Shown piece by piece: positions 1 to 8,840 of a DNA stretch of 64,000 nucleotides (within the stretch, counting starts at the first letter, position 1; each line of letters opens with the position of its first letter). Under the pieces are notes generated by a model. It did no database searches, had not been told where the DNA came from, and saw only the letters and a program-made list of their open reading frames with translations. Origin of the DNA: Curtobacterium sp. MCBA15_001 (GTDB lineage: Bacteria; Actinomycetota; Actinomycetes; Actinomycetales; Microbacteriaceae); NCBI RefSeq assembly GCF_001864835.1, contig NZ_MJGI01000023.1, forward strand, positions 11,673 to 75,672. Reading direction: 5' to 3'. A program made the position numbers and the translations under genes.

Positions 1-2
1 GA

Positions 3-2606
3 CGCACGGGACGCACGGGAGGCACGGATCGCGTCGAGCGGACCTGGCACCTCCTCGACACGGCCGGGTCCCTGGCCGCGCTCGGCGTGGAACCGGTCGG
101 CACGCTGCTGTGCGTGCACGGCAACCCGACGTGGTCGTACCTGTGGCGCTCGGTGCTGCGCACCTCGCTCGAGGTCGCTGCCGCCGGCGGCCCCGCGTGG
201 CGCGTCGTCGCCGTCGACCAGCTCGACATGGGTTTCTCGGAGCGCACCGAGGCCGCCCGGAGGCTCGCCCAGCGCGTCGCCGACCTGGGTGCCCTGACCG
301 ACGAACTCGGCCTGTCGGGACCCGTGGTGACCCTCGGGCACGACTGGGGCGGTGTGGTGTCGCTCGGCTGGGCCGTCGACCACCCCGACCTCGTGGTGGG
401 CGTCGCGACGTGCAACACCGCCGTGCACCAGCCCGACGACGCCCCGATCCCGGCACCCCTGCGCCTTGCGCTCCGGCCGCAACTGCTCGGTCGCGCCACC
501 GTCGTGACGCCCGCGTTCCTCGAGACGACGCTGGCGATCGCACACCCGAAGCTCGACCGACCCGTGGCCGACGCCTTCCGCGCGCCGTACCGCGGTGCCG
601 CCCGCCGTGGGGGCATCGGCGGCTTCGTCGCGGACATCCCCGTCGACGGCGACCACGCGTCCGCGCCCGAGCTCGAGCGGATCTCCTCGGGGGTCGCTGC
701 GCTCGACGTCCCGGCACTGCTGATGTGGGGCCCGCGCGACCCGGTGTTCCTCGAGCGCTACCTGGACGACCTCACCACCCGCCTGCCGCACGCCGACGTC
801 CACCGGTTCGAGGGCGCCGGGCACCTGCTGCCCGAGGACGCCGACGTCGCCGGGACGGTCCTGGACTGGCTGGGCGACCGCCTGCCGGACGGCCACGCGC
901 CTGCCGGGGCCGAGCTGGGCCTCCCGTCCGCACCGGCCGTGGCGACGGACGCGAGCCGCCCGCTCTGGGCCGCACTCGACGACCTCCGCGACTCCGACGA
1001 GCCGGCCCTCGTCGAGATGGCGGCACCGGGCGGCACCCGCACGATCAGCTGGCGGCTGCTGGCCCGACGGATCGACGAGGTCGCCGCGGGCCTGGTCGAC
1101 GTCGGCGTGCGCCCGGGCGACCGTGTCTCCCTGCTCGTGACGCCGGGCGCCGACCTGACCGCGGCGCTCTACGCCAGCATCCGCGTCGGCGCGACCGTGG
1201 TCGTGGCGGACGCGGGTCTCGGGCTCCGCGGCCTCACGCGAGCCGTCCGGGGCGCGCGTCCGGACTGGGTCATCGGTGCGCTGCCGGGACTGGCCGCGGC
1301 GCGCGCCCTCGGTTGGCCGGGCCGTCGGATCGCGACGCTCGCGCTGCCCGCTCCCGCACGGGCGGCGCTCCGTGTCGAGCACACGCTGGCCTCCGTCGCC
1401 CGGCGAGGAGCGCGACGGCTCGCCGAGGGTGCCGCGCTGCCGGCCGTCCCGGGTCCGGAAACCCCGGCCGCGGTCCTGTTCACGTCCGGGTCGACCGGTC
1501 CGGCGAAGGGCGTCGTGTACACGCACGGCCAGCTCGGCGCCGTCCGTGACGTGCTCGCGGCGCAGTACGACATCGGCGTCGGCACGGGACTGGTCGCCGG
1601 GTTCGCACCGTTCGCGCTGCTCGGCCCGGCGCTCGGAGCCCGCTCTGTGGCGCCCGACATGGACGTCACCGCACCCCGCACGCTCACCGCGGGTGCGGTG
1701 GCGGACGCGGTCGTCGCGGCGGACGCCACCGTCGTCTTCCTGTCGCCGGCCGCGCTGGCGAACGTGGTGCGGACGGCTTTGGACCTGACCGCGGGCGACC
1801 GGCAGGCACTGGGGCGGGTCCGCCTGTTCCTGTCCGCGGGGGCGCCGGTCTCGGCGTCGTTGCTCGCGCGGGCGACCGAGCTCATGCCGAACGCCTCGGC
1901 GCACACGCCCTACGGCATGACCGAGGGGCTCCTCATGACCGACGTCGACCTGACGACGGTCCTCGCTGCGGCCCCGGGTTCGTCGGACGTGGGCGGGGTC
2001 TGCGTCGGCCGGCCCGCTGCCGGCGTCGACGTCCGCATCGCGCCGCTGTCGCCGTCCGGGGAGCCATCGGGTGCGCTGACCACCGAGGCCGACGTGACCG
2101 GCGAGGTCGTCGTCGCGGCACCCCACGTGCGCGAGCGGTACGACCGGCTCTGGCGCACCGACCGGGCATCCCGGCGAGGGGTGACCGACCCGCGTGGGCA
2201 CCGCACGGGCGACGTCGGGCACCTGGACGCCGACGGACGGCTCTGGGTCGAGGGGCGCCTGCAGCACGTCCTGACCACCCCGGACGGGGTCGTCACCCCG
2301 GTGGGGCCGGAGCAGCGCATCGAGCGGCTGCCCGGCGTCGGCCGGGTCGGCGTGACCGGGATCGGCCCCGCCGGCACCCAGCAGGTCGTCGTCGTGCTCG
2401 AGTCCCTGCCCGCGGTGCGTCGACCGGTCCTCGCGCCGTCGGCCCTGGCCGCCGCGGTCCGCGGTGCGGCGGGCGTGCCCGTCGCTGCTGTGCTCGTGGT
2501 GCCCGTGCTGCCCACCGACGTCCGCCACAACTCCAAGGTCGACCGTGCCCGACTGTCACGGTGGGCGACCGCCGTGCTCGCCGGGGGACGGATGACCCGC
2601 CCGTGA
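3..2606 (+). CDS. oleBC: OleBC fusion: beta-lactone decarboxylase plus beta-lactone synthetase (5' end outside window)
   Basis: The frame is open to the left edge, so the true start lies outside; 867 residues are visible. The N-terminal 290 residues are an alpha/beta hydrolase with HGNPTWSYLWR and GHDWGG, whose Asp (visible residue 114) sits where haloalkane-dehalogenase-type enzymes and OleB carry their nucleophile. The rest is an AMP-binding ligase with the P-loop TSGSTGPAKG near residue 494. In the Ole pathway OleC closes a beta-hydroxy acid to a beta-lactone and OleB decarboxylates it to a long-chain olefin; the two are naturally fused in many actinobacteria. oleD follows with a GTGA overlap, and oleA is expected just left of the window. 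A haloalkane dehalogenase fused to another acyl-CoA ligase is less likely given the neighbour. Confidence 0.88.
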   Translation, partial: RTGRTGGTDRVERTWHLLDTAGSLAALGVEPVGTLLCVHGNPTWSYLWRSVLRTSLEVAAAGGPAWRVVAVDQLDMGFSERTEAARRLAQRVADLGALTDELGLSGPVVTLGHDWGGVVSLGWAVDHPDLVVGVATCNTAVHQPDDAPIPAPLRLALRPQLLGRATVVTPAFLETTLAIAHPKLDRPVADAFRAPYRGAARRGGIGGFVADIPVDGDHASAPELERISSGVAALDVPALLMWGPRDPVFLERYLDDLTTRLPHADVHRFEGAGHLLPEDADVAGTVLDWLGDRLPDGHAPAGAELGLPSAPAVATDASRPLWAALDDLRDSDEPALVEMAAPGGTRTISWRLLARRIDEVAAGLVDVGVRPGDRVSLLVTPGADLTAALYASIRVGATVVVADAGLGLRGLTRAVRGARPDWVIGALPGLAAARALGWPGRRIATLALPAPARAALRVEHTLASVARRGARRLAEGAALPAVPGPETPAAVLFTSGSTGPAKGVVYTHGQLGAVRDVLAAQYDIGVGTGLVAGFAPFALLGPALGARSVAPDMDVTAPRTLTAGAVADAVVAADATVVFLSPAALANVVRTALDLTAGDRQALGRVRLFLSAGAPVSASLLARATELMPNASAHTPYGMTEGLLMTDVDLTTVLAAAPGSSDVGGVCVGRPAAGVDVRIAPLSPSGEPSGALTTEADVTGEVVVAAPHVRERYDRLWRTDRASRRGVTDPRGHRTGDVGHLDADGRLWVEGRLQHVLTTPDGVVTPVGPEQRIERLPGVGRVGVTGIGPAGTQQVVVVLESLPAVRRPVLAPSALAAAVRGAAGVPVAAVLVVPVLPTDVRHNSKVDRARLSRWATAVLAGGRMTRP

Positions 2607-3604
2607 GCGATCCGGACGTGCCCGTGGGCAGGCGCGTGCTCGTCACGGGGGCGAGCGGTTTCCTCGGGCGGGCCGTCGCCGCGGCCGTGCGCGATGCCGG
2701 GCACGAGGTCCGCACGTTCCAGCGTCGACCGTCCGGGGTGCCCGGCGTGACCGACGTGCTCGGGACGATGACGGACGCCGACGCCGTCGCCCGTGCGGTG
2801 TCCGGCGTGCAGGCCGTCGTGCACCTCGCCGCGAAGGTCTCGCTCGCCGGCGACCCGGCCGACTTCGCCCGCGTCAACGTCGACGGCACCCGGTCGCTGC
2901 TCGCCGCCGCGCGGGGTGCCGGTGTCGACCGTTTCGTGTTCGTCTCCTCGCCCTCGGTCGCGCACACCGGGTCGTCCATCGCCGGGGAAGGGGCCACCCC
3001 GGCCGACCCCGAGCACGCCCGCGGGGACTACGCCCGGACCAAGGCCCGGGCCGAACTGCTGGCGCTGGAGGCCGACGCCCCGGGGTTCGCCGTCGTCGCC
3101 GTCCGCCCGCACCTGGTCTGGGGACCGGGTGACACCCAGCTGGTCGGGCGCATCGTCGACCGTGCGGCCCGCGGTCGACTCCCGCTGCTCGACTCCGGCG
3201 CCGCGCTCATCGACTCCTGCTACGTCGACAACGCGGCGTCCGCGATGGTCGCTGCGCTCAGCCACGCCGCCGACGACGCCGTGCACGGCAACGCCTACGT
3301 GGTGACGAACGGGGAGCCGCGGCCCGTCGCCGAACTGCTCGACGGGATCTGTCGTGCCTCGGGCGTGCCGACGCCGCGGTGGCAGGTGCCCGCCGGGGTC
3401 GCGCGCGCGGCCGGGTCCCTGGTCGAGGCCGTCTGGCGTGTGCGTCCCGGGGTGGACGAGCCGCCGATGACGCGGTTCCTCGCCGAGCAGTTGTCCACAT
3501 CGCACTGGTTCGACCAGCGCCCGACCCGGCAGGACCTGCAGTGGGAGCCGGCGGTGTCGATCGACGAGGGGCTCGCTCGGCTGCGGGATGCCGCCACACC
3601 CTGA
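2603..3604 (+). CDS. oleD: OleD: NAD(P)H-dependent 2-alkyl-3-ketoalkanoic acid reductase
   Basis: This 333-residue extended short-chain dehydrogenase has the Rossmann motif VTGASGFLG at its start and a YxxxK-type active site (DYARTKARAE). In the Ole pathway OleD reduces the 2-alkyl-3-keto acid made by OleA to the beta-hydroxy acid used by OleC. I chose the GTG that overlaps the oleBC stop (GTGA); a start 42 bases upstream is possible but would add a charged stretch before the Rossmann fold. Direct coupling to the OleBC fusion is the main reason for the specific name; on sequence alone it is an NAD-dependent epimerase/dehydratase family member. Confidence 0.83.
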   Translation: MSDPDVPVGRRVLVTGASGFLGRAVAAAVRDAGHEVRTFQRRPSGVPGVTDVLGTMTDADAVARAVSGVQAVVHLAAKVSLAGDPADFARVNVDGTRSLLAAARGAGVDRFVFVSSPSVAHTGSSIAGEGATPADPEHARGDYARTKARAELLALEADAPGFAVVAVRPHLVWGPGDTQLVGRIVDRAARGRLPLLDSGAALIDSCYVDNAASAMVAALSHAADDAVHGNAYVVTNGEPRPVAELLDGICRASGVPTPRWQVPAGVARAAGSLVEAVWRVRPGVDEPPMTRFLAEQLSTSHWFDQRPTRQDLQWEPAVSIDEGLARLRDAATP

Positions 3605-3630
3605 CGCGACGCCGCTGCTGCGTGTCGGTC

Positions 3631-3636
3631 TAGTGT
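3631..3636 (+). promoter_or_regulatory. -10 box of leaderless tetR promoter
   Basis: TAGTGT is followed by 7 bases and then the GTG start at 3644. The same box-spacing arrangement precedes many genes in this window. Confidence 0.45.
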
Positions 3637-3643
3637 TGGTCGG

Positions 3644-4246
3644 GTGAGCGAAGAGGTCCGACCGACCCGACCGCACGGGCAGCAGCGGCGCCGTCAGATC
3701 CTCGACGTGGCTCTCGGGTTGTTCGCCGAGCGGGGGTTCACGAACGTCAGCATCGCGGACGTCGCGGGCGAGGTCGGCATCACGCCTGCCGGACTCCTGC
3801 ACCACTTCGGGACGAAGAACGCGCTGCTCATCGCCGTCCTGCAGGAGCGTGAGGCGCGCAACGAGCAGGCGGATGCACGACTGCGCGACGAGGGCATGGA
3901 CTGGCTCGAGACCTTCGTCGAACGGCTCGAGCACAACGAGGAGCAACCCGCCCTCGTCCAGCTGTTCGCGCTGCTGTCGGCGGAGAGCATCGCGCAGCAG
4001 CACCCGGCGCACGACTGGTTCGTGGACCGGTACCGAGCGCTCGCCGAGAAGTCCGCGCGGGAGATGACGGGTCTGCTCGACCCGGCGAAGCTCCCCGAGG
4101 GGATCACGGCGACGACGGTGAGCCAGTGGCTGGTGGGGCTTGCGGACGGCCTCCGGCTCCAGCAGTTGCTCAACCCCGGCTCGGTCGATCGTCACGAGTC
4201 GGTGCGGGCCTTCGTGCGACTCCTCGAGCCCTACCTGCGCCGCTGA
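3644..4246 (+). CDS. TetR/AcrR-family transcriptional regulator
   Basis: A 200-residue TetR-type repressor. The N-terminal helix-turn-helix covers about residues 10-55 (QILDVALGLFAERGFTNVSIADVAGEVGI, shown here only by its limits, then LLHHFGTKNALL), followed by an all-helical ligand domain. A TAGTGT -10-like box ends 7 bases before the GTG and there is no Shine-Dalgarno sequence, so it is probably leaderless and independent of oleD, 39 bases upstream. A 32-bp palindrome lies 37 bases past its stop, in front of the sulfatase operon, so it most likely represses that operon. It could instead also act on the ole genes. Confidence 0.85.
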   Translation: MSEEVRPTRPHGQQRRRQILDVALGLFAERGFTNVSIADVAGEVGITPAGLLHHFGTKNALLIAVLQEREARNEQADARLRDEGMDWLETFVERLEHNEEQPALVQLFALLSAESIAQQHPAHDWFVDRYRALAEKSAREMTGLLDPAKLPEGITATTVSQWLVGLADGLRLQQLLNPGSVDRHESVRAFVRLLEPYLRR

Positions 4247-4261
4247 CTCCGGCGGGCTGGA

Positions 4262-4283
4262 CTCGACAGCTCGTGCTGTCGAG
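4262..4283 (+). terminator. Hairpin after tetR
   Basis: A perfect 9-bp inverted repeat (CTCGACAGC, 4262-4270, and GCTGTCGAG, 4275-4283) closes a 4-base loop 16 bases after the tetR stop. There is no T-tract, as is usual for hairpins in this genome. It directly abuts the operator at 4284, so it could also serve as an extended regulatory site. Confidence 0.5.
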
Positions 4284-4315
4284 GACTAACCTACTGAACG
4301 CTTAGTAGGTTAGTC
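4284..4315. promoter_or_regulatory. 32-bp palindromic operator, probable TetR site
   Basis: Two perfect 12-bp arms, GACTAACCTACT (4284-4295) and AGTAGGTTAGTC (4304-4315), flank the 8-base centre GAACGCTT. The AT-richness contrasts with its surroundings, and the size and symmetry fit a site for a pair of TetR dimers. It lies between the TetR gene and the sulfatase leader peptide. Confidence 0.7.
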
Positions 4316-4351
4316 TTGCGCAGCACCACTGCCGACGACGACAGGAGCCCC

Positions 4352-4405
4352 GTGTCACCGACGACCGCCCCCCGGAACACCCACCCCGCAACGGCTGTGG
4401 TCTGA
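4352..4405 (+). CDS. 17-residue leader peptide translationally coupled to the sulfatase
   Basis: A GTG at 4352, preceded at good spacing by AGGAG (4343-4347), opens a 17-codon frame encoding VSPTTAPRNTHPATAVV. Its TGA overlaps the sulfatase ATG as TGATG. The sulfatase has no Shine-Dalgarno sequence of its own, so ribosomes probably load at the leader and re-initiate. The peptide has no recognisable domain; I infer a role in translation rather than a function for the product. Alternatively it is a chance frame and the sulfatase begins without a strong ribosome site. Confidence 0.45.
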   Translation: MSPTTAPRNTHPATAVV

Positions 4406-6237
4406 TGCGCGCCGTCGTCGTCCTGTTCGACAGCCTCAACCGGCGGTTCCTGCCGCCCTACGGAGCCGACTGGGTGCACGCGCCGAACTTCGCGCGTCTC
4501 GCCCGGCGGACGGTGCGCTTCGACAACTGCTACGCGGGCAGCATGCCGTGCATGCCGGCCCGCCGTGAGCTGCACACCGCACGTCCGAACTTCATGCACC
4601 GCTCCTGGGGTCCGCTCGAGCCGTTCGACGACTCCGTTCCCGAGATGCTCTCCGGGGCCGGCGTCTACACCCACCTCGTCACCGACCACCCGCACTACTG
4701 GGAGGACGGGGGAGCGACGTACCACAACCGGTTCGACACGTACGAGTTCTTCCGCGGGCAGGAGGGCGACGCGTGGAAGGGGCACGTGGCCGATCCGGCG
4801 GTGCCCGACAGCAGCAGGCGCGTCCGCCACGGCCTGTGGCGGCAGGACCTCGTCAACCGGCAGTACCTGCAGGACGAAGCCGACCATCCCCAGACCCGGA
4901 CGGTGGACGCCGGGTTGGAGTTCATGGCGACGAACCGCGAAGCGGACTCCTGGATGGTCCAGATCGAGTGCTTCGACCCGCACGAGCCGTACTTCTCCCA
5001 CCGCGAGTACCGCCGCCACTACCCGTCGCTCGATGCGTCCGGGTCGCAGGACAACGACTGGCCGGACTACAAGCGCGTCGACGAGCCTCCGGAGGCGGTC
5101 GAGCGCACCCGCGACGAGTACGCGGCGCTCCTGAGCATGTGCGACGCCTCGCTGGGCCGGATCCTCGACCGTTTCGACGACGAGGGGCTGTGGGAGGACA
5201 CCCTGCTCATGGTCTGCACGGACCACGGGTTCCTGCTCGGCGAGCACGGCTGGTGGGGCAAGAACGCACAGCCCTGGTACGACGAGACCATCCACACGCC
5301 GCTGTTCCTCTGGGACCCGGTGTCGGGCCGGTCCGACGAGTCCCGCGACCAGCTCGTCCAGACGATCGATCTCGGCCCGACGCTCCTGGACCTGTTCGGG
5401 GTCGCGCCGACCGAGCGCATGCAGGGACGCTCGGTGCTGCCGGTGATCCGGACGGCCGCGGCGGGGCACGACACCGCGCTCTTCGGCTCGTTCGGCGGGC
5501 ACGTCAACGTCACGGACGGTCGGTACGTGTACATGCGTGCCGCCTCGGGACCGGACAACGCGCCGCTCCACGAGCACACGCTGATGCCGACGCACATGAA
5601 CTCGCGCTTCACACCCGACGAGCTCGAGGGCGCGGAACTCGTCCCGCCGTTCCGGTTCACCCGCGGAGTGCCGCTCCTCCGCGTCCGGGGCACGGCCTTC
5701 AGCGACGCGTCGTCGTTCGGAACCGTCCTCTTCGACCTCGAGTCGGACCCGGAGCAGGAGCACCCGGTGCTCGACGACGACCTCGAGCTCCGGATGATCG
5801 GGCTCCTGCTGGACGCCATGCGCGCGAACGAGGCGCCCCTGTCGCAGTACGCGCGCCTCGGGTTGCCCGAGACCGGTGCGGCTGACCACGCGCACCTGCT
5901 GGCTCGGACGCAGCACGACCGGTACCTCGCCGCCCTCGAACCCCTCCCCATGGCCGACGAGTTCCCGACGGACCGGGCGGGCGTCCGGACCGCGATCGCG
6001 GAGCTCCTGGCACTGCCGGAGACGCGTGCCGTCCTCGTCGACGCGGTCGGGCCGGTCGTCGAGCGGCTCGCGACGCAGACGGGGTCGTCGACGCTGCTCG
6101 ACCTCGCACCCTTCACGCCGGCGCTCGCCGCCACCAGGTTGCGGGCGATCGACGCGCAGCTCGCGGCGGCGGTCCTCCCGGCGACCGAGGAACCGACCCC
6201 CGAGAGCACGGAGACCGCCGGCGCCGGGCACCGCTGA
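4405..6237 (+). CDS. Formylglycine-dependent sulfatase (alkaline-phosphatase superfamily)
   Basis: A 610-residue sulfatase without an evident signal peptide, so it probably acts in the cytoplasm. The activation motif CxPxR appears as CMPAR at residues 49-53; Cys49 would be oxidised to formylglycine. The early Asp of the metal site (FDSLN, Asp9) and the later metal-binding CTDHGFLLGEHG segment are present. The family hydrolyses sulfate esters or sulfamates; the substrate cannot be told from sequence. It heads an operon with an oligopeptide-type ABC importer, and the required maturase is encoded at 11646. The start is fixed by TGATG coupling to the leader peptide. The palindrome at 4284-4315 suggests repression until the substrate appears. 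Confidence 0.88.
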   Translation: MRAVVVLFDSLNRRFLPPYGADWVHAPNFARLARRTVRFDNCYAGSMPCMPARRELHTARPNFMHRSWGPLEPFDDSVPEMLSGAGVYTHLVTDHPHYWEDGGATYHNRFDTYEFFRGQEGDAWKGHVADPAVPDSSRRVRHGLWRQDLVNRQYLQDEADHPQTRTVDAGLEFMATNREADSWMVQIECFDPHEPYFSHREYRRHYPSLDASGSQDNDWPDYKRVDEPPEAVERTRDEYAALLSMCDASLGRILDRFDDEGLWEDTLLMVCTDHGFLLGEHGWWGKNAQPWYDETIHTPLFLWDPVSGRSDESRDQLVQTIDLGPTLLDLFGVAPTERMQGRSVLPVIRTAAAGHDTALFGSFGGHVNVTDGRYVYMRAASGPDNAPLHEHTLMPTHMNSRFTPDELEGAELVPPFRFTRGVPLLRVRGTAFSDASSFGTVLFDLESDPEQEHPVLDDDLELRMIGLLLDAMRANEAPLSQYARLGLPETGAADHAHLLARTQHDRYLAALEPLPMADEFPTDRAGVRTAIAELLALPETRAVLVDAVGPVVERLATQTGSSTLLDLAPFTPALAATRLRAIDAQLAAAVLPATEEPTPESTETAGAGHR

Positions 6238-6296
6238 CCCGCTCACCCCATCCCGTCCCACTCGGGCACCCGATCCATCCGTACAAAGGAGTACCC

Positions 6297-7826
6297 ATGC
6301 GCACACCACGCTTCGCCCTCGTCTCGGGCGCAGTCGCCGCGACACTCGCACTCACGCTGGCGGGCTGTTCCGGCTCGGGCGGTCCGTCCGGGTCGTCGTC
6401 GTCCTCGTCAACGCTGACCCTCGCCAACGCCGTCGACATCAACTCGTTCGCCCCGGCTGACTCCCGCGACGCCTACTACGTGCAGTACTACCAGCCGGTC
6501 TACGACACCCTGCTGCAGATCGCGCCGAACGGTGACTACGAGCCGGACCTCGCCACGAAGTGGTCGTACAACGACGACAACACCGTGCTCCACCTGACGC
6601 TCCGGAAGGGTGTGGAGTTCACCGACGGGACGGCGTTCGACGGCGACGCGGTCAAGGCGAACCTCGAGGCGACGCGGGGCGGCACCGGGACCTCGAGCGC
6701 CGCGTTCCAGAACATCACGGACATCACGGTGGACTCCGCGACGAGTGTCGACATCACGCTCGGGCAGGCCGACCCCGGGATCATCCGACAGCTCGCGCTC
6801 CCCGGCGGCGCGATGGCGAGCCCGAAGGCGATCGCTGCGGGCACGCTCGCGGACGCGCCGGTCGGATCCGGGCCGTACGTCCTCGACGAGAAGAAGACGA
6901 CGAAGACGGTGCAGTACACGTTCACGCGGAACGACGACTACTGGAACAAGAAGGCCTACCCGTACGACACGATCGTCATCAAGCCGATCACCGACGGCAC
7001 GGCCCGCTTCAACGCCGTCCGGAGCGGGCAGGTCGACGCCGGCCCAGGTGACGCGCTGAACGCCGACCAGGCGAAGTCCTCCGGGCTCACGGTGACGCAG
7101 TCGCCCGGTCCGGGGTTCCAAGGGCTGTTCCTGTTCGACCGCGGCGGTGCGATCGCGAAGCCCCTCGCTGACGAGCGGGTGCGGAAGGCGCTCAACTACG
7201 CCATCGACCGCAAGAGCATCCTGAAGACGCTGTACGACGGCAAGGGCACCGTGACGGACCAGACGTTCAACCCGAAGTCCGACGCGTACGACGCGTCGCT
7301 CGAGGGCACGTACCCGTACAGCCCGAAGAAGGCGAAGCAGCTCCTCGCCGACGCCGGGTACGCCGACGGGTTCACCCTGACCATCCCCGAGCCGGTGTAC
7401 CCGAACCTGGACCCGCTCCTCACGGCGCAGCTCGGCAAGGTGGGCATCACCGTGAAGTGGGCGCAGGTCCCGCAAGCGACGGTCAACGACGAGTACCTCT
7501 CCGGCAAGTACGCGCTCGTCTGGTACCAGCTGCAGTCCAGCGACCCCTGGCAGGCGATCAACTTCTGGGGTTCGAAGGACGCACCGTGGAACCCGCTGCA
7601 CAACGAGGACCCGGAGATCTCGGCCGCCATCGAGCAGGTGCAGGCGACGTCCGGTGCCGATCAGGTCGCCGCGTTCACCGCACTCTCGAAGCTGTACGTC
7701 GACAAGGCGTGGTTCGTCCCCGCCTACTTCCCGGATGCCGTGTACTTCGCGAAGTCGAGCGTCACGGTGAAGCCGCAGGCACTGCAGATCGTGCCGTCGA
7801 TCGCCAACTACGCGCCGGCGTCCTGA
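6297..7826 (+). CDS. ABC transporter substrate-binding lipoprotein, peptide/nickel type (SBP family 5)
   Basis: A 509-residue binding protein with a lipoprotein signal (LALTLAGCSGSGG; Cys about residue 23 becomes lipidated) and a Gly/Ser linker. The mature part has the family-5 pattern, including the DGTAFDGDAVKANLEAT segment and the later VRKALNYAIDRKSI segment. AAAGGAG precedes the ATG at good spacing. It captures the substrate of the importer encoded by the next three genes. Family-5 proteins bind peptides but also opines, oligosaccharides and glycosides; the sulfatase upstream suggests a sulfated ligand, which is inference. Confidence 0.9.
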   Translation: MRTPRFALVSGAVAATLALTLAGCSGSGGPSGSSSSSSTLTLANAVDINSFAPADSRDAYYVQYYQPVYDTLLQIAPNGDYEPDLATKWSYNDDNTVLHLTLRKGVEFTDGTAFDGDAVKANLEATRGGTGTSSAAFQNITDITVDSATSVDITLGQADPGIIRQLALPGGAMASPKAIAAGTLADAPVGSGPYVLDEKKTTKTVQYTFTRNDDYWNKKAYPYDTIVIKPITDGTARFNAVRSGQVDAGPGDALNADQAKSSGLTVTQSPGPGFQGLFLFDRGGAIAKPLADERVRKALNYAIDRKSILKTLYDGKGTVTDQTFNPKSDAYDASLEGTYPYSPKKAKQLLADAGYADGFTLTIPEPVYPNLDPLLTAQLGKVGITVKWAQVPQATVNDEYLSGKYALVWYQLQSSDPWQAINFWGSKDAPWNPLHNEDPEISAAIEQVQATSGADQVAAFTALSKLYVDKAWFVPAYFPDAVYFAKSSVTVKPQALQIVPSIANYAPAS

Positions 7827-7853
7827 TCCGGATGCGCACCTGTCGAACCCGTC

Positions 7854-7880
7854 GCGGGACGGGCGCCCTGCCCGTCCCGC
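7854..7880 (+). terminator. Intercistronic stem-loop between binding protein and permease
   Basis: An 11-bp perfect stem (GCGGGACGGGC, 7854-7864, and GCCCGTCCCGC, 7870-7880) closes a 5-base loop in the 72-base gap. Such structures after binding-protein genes often stabilise the upstream mRNA or partly stop transcription, giving more binding protein than permease. Confidence 0.55.
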
Positions 7881-7898
7881 CGCACCAGGAGGAGTGAC

Positions 7899-8840
7899 AT
7901 GATCGGCTTCGTCCTCAGACGTGTCGCCTCGGGCATCGCCCTGGTCGTGGTGATCGCGACCGTGACGTTCTTCCTGCTCCGTGCAGGGGGCACGAACGTC
8001 GCCCGCACGCTCCTCGGCGAGACCGCGACGCAGGACCAGATCGCCGCGAAGCTGCACGAGCTCGGGCTGGACCGGAACGTCCTGGTGCAGTACGGCGACT
8101 GGTTGTCGCACGCGGTCCGCGGCGACTTCGGGACGTCCTGGCTCACGAACCAGCCGGTCACGACCGCGCTGGTCGATCGTCTGCCGGTGACGCTGTCGAT
8201 CGCGATCGGCGCGGTCGTCCTGACCGCCGTGGTGAGTGTGCTCCTCGGTGTCCTGGCGGCGTACCGCCGCGGCTGGATCGACCGGGTCGTCCAGGTGCTC
8301 GGCATCGCCGGCTTCGCGATGCCGGGAGTCTGGCTCGCGCTCATCCTGATCCTGGCGTTCGCGATCAAGCTTGCCTGGTTCCCCGCGACCGGGTACGTAC
8401 AGGCGTCGCAGTCCCTGAGCGGATGGGCGATCGCCCTCGTGCTCCCGGTCGTCGCGATCGCCGTCAGTTCGGTGGCGTCGACGGCGCAGCAGGTACGCAG
8501 CGCGATGCTCGAAGTGCTGCAGAACGACTACGTCAGGACGCTCAGGAGTCGCGGGCTCAGCGAACGGAGCGTGGTGTTGCGGCACGCGCTCCGCAACGCG
8601 GCCCCCACCGGTCTGACGGTCATCTCGCTCGAGTTCATCAGCCTGCTCGGCAGCACGGTGGTCATCGAACGGATCTTCGCGCTGCCCGGGATCGGCTCGA
8701 TGGTGCTCGACGCGACCGTCGGTGGCGACAGCCCGCAGGTGCTCGGGGTCGTCGTGATGATGGTGATCGTGGTGGTCCTGGTCAACCTGGTGATCGACCT
8801 CCTCAACGGCTGGCTCAACCCGAAGGTGCGCGTGCGATGA
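7899..8840 (+). CDS. ABC transporter permease, DppB-like
   Basis: A 313-residue inner-membrane permease with about six hydrophobic segments; the first lies at residues 9-30. The binding-protein-dependent transport loop contains the EAA-like pattern around YVRTLRSRGLSERSVVLRH. AGGAGGAG stands just before the ATG. The DppB family pairs with a DppC permease, here fused to an ATPase in the next gene, which it overlaps by ATGA. The complex imports whatever the lipoprotein at 6297 binds. Confidence 0.9.
   Translation: MIGFVLRRVASGIALVVVIATVTFFLLRAGGTNVARTLLGETATQDQIAAKLHELGLDRNVLVQYGDWLSHAVRGDFGTSWLTNQPVTTALVDRLPVTLSIAIGAVVLTAVVSVLLGVLAAYRRGWIDRVVQVLGIAGFAMPGVWLALILILAFAIKLAWFPATGYVQASQSLSGWAIALVLPVVAIAVSSVASTAQQVRSAMLEVLQNDYVRTLRSRGLSERSVVLRHALRNAAPTGLTVISLEFISLLGSTVVIERIFALPGIGSMVLDATVGGDSPQVLGVVVMMVIVVVLVNLVIDLLNGWLNPKVRVR

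Noticed and set aside
1910-4195. Minus-strand frame of over 700 codons opposite oleBC, oleD and tetR
   Set aside because: It crosses three well-supported genes and has repetitive Arg/Gly/Asp composition without recognisable domains.
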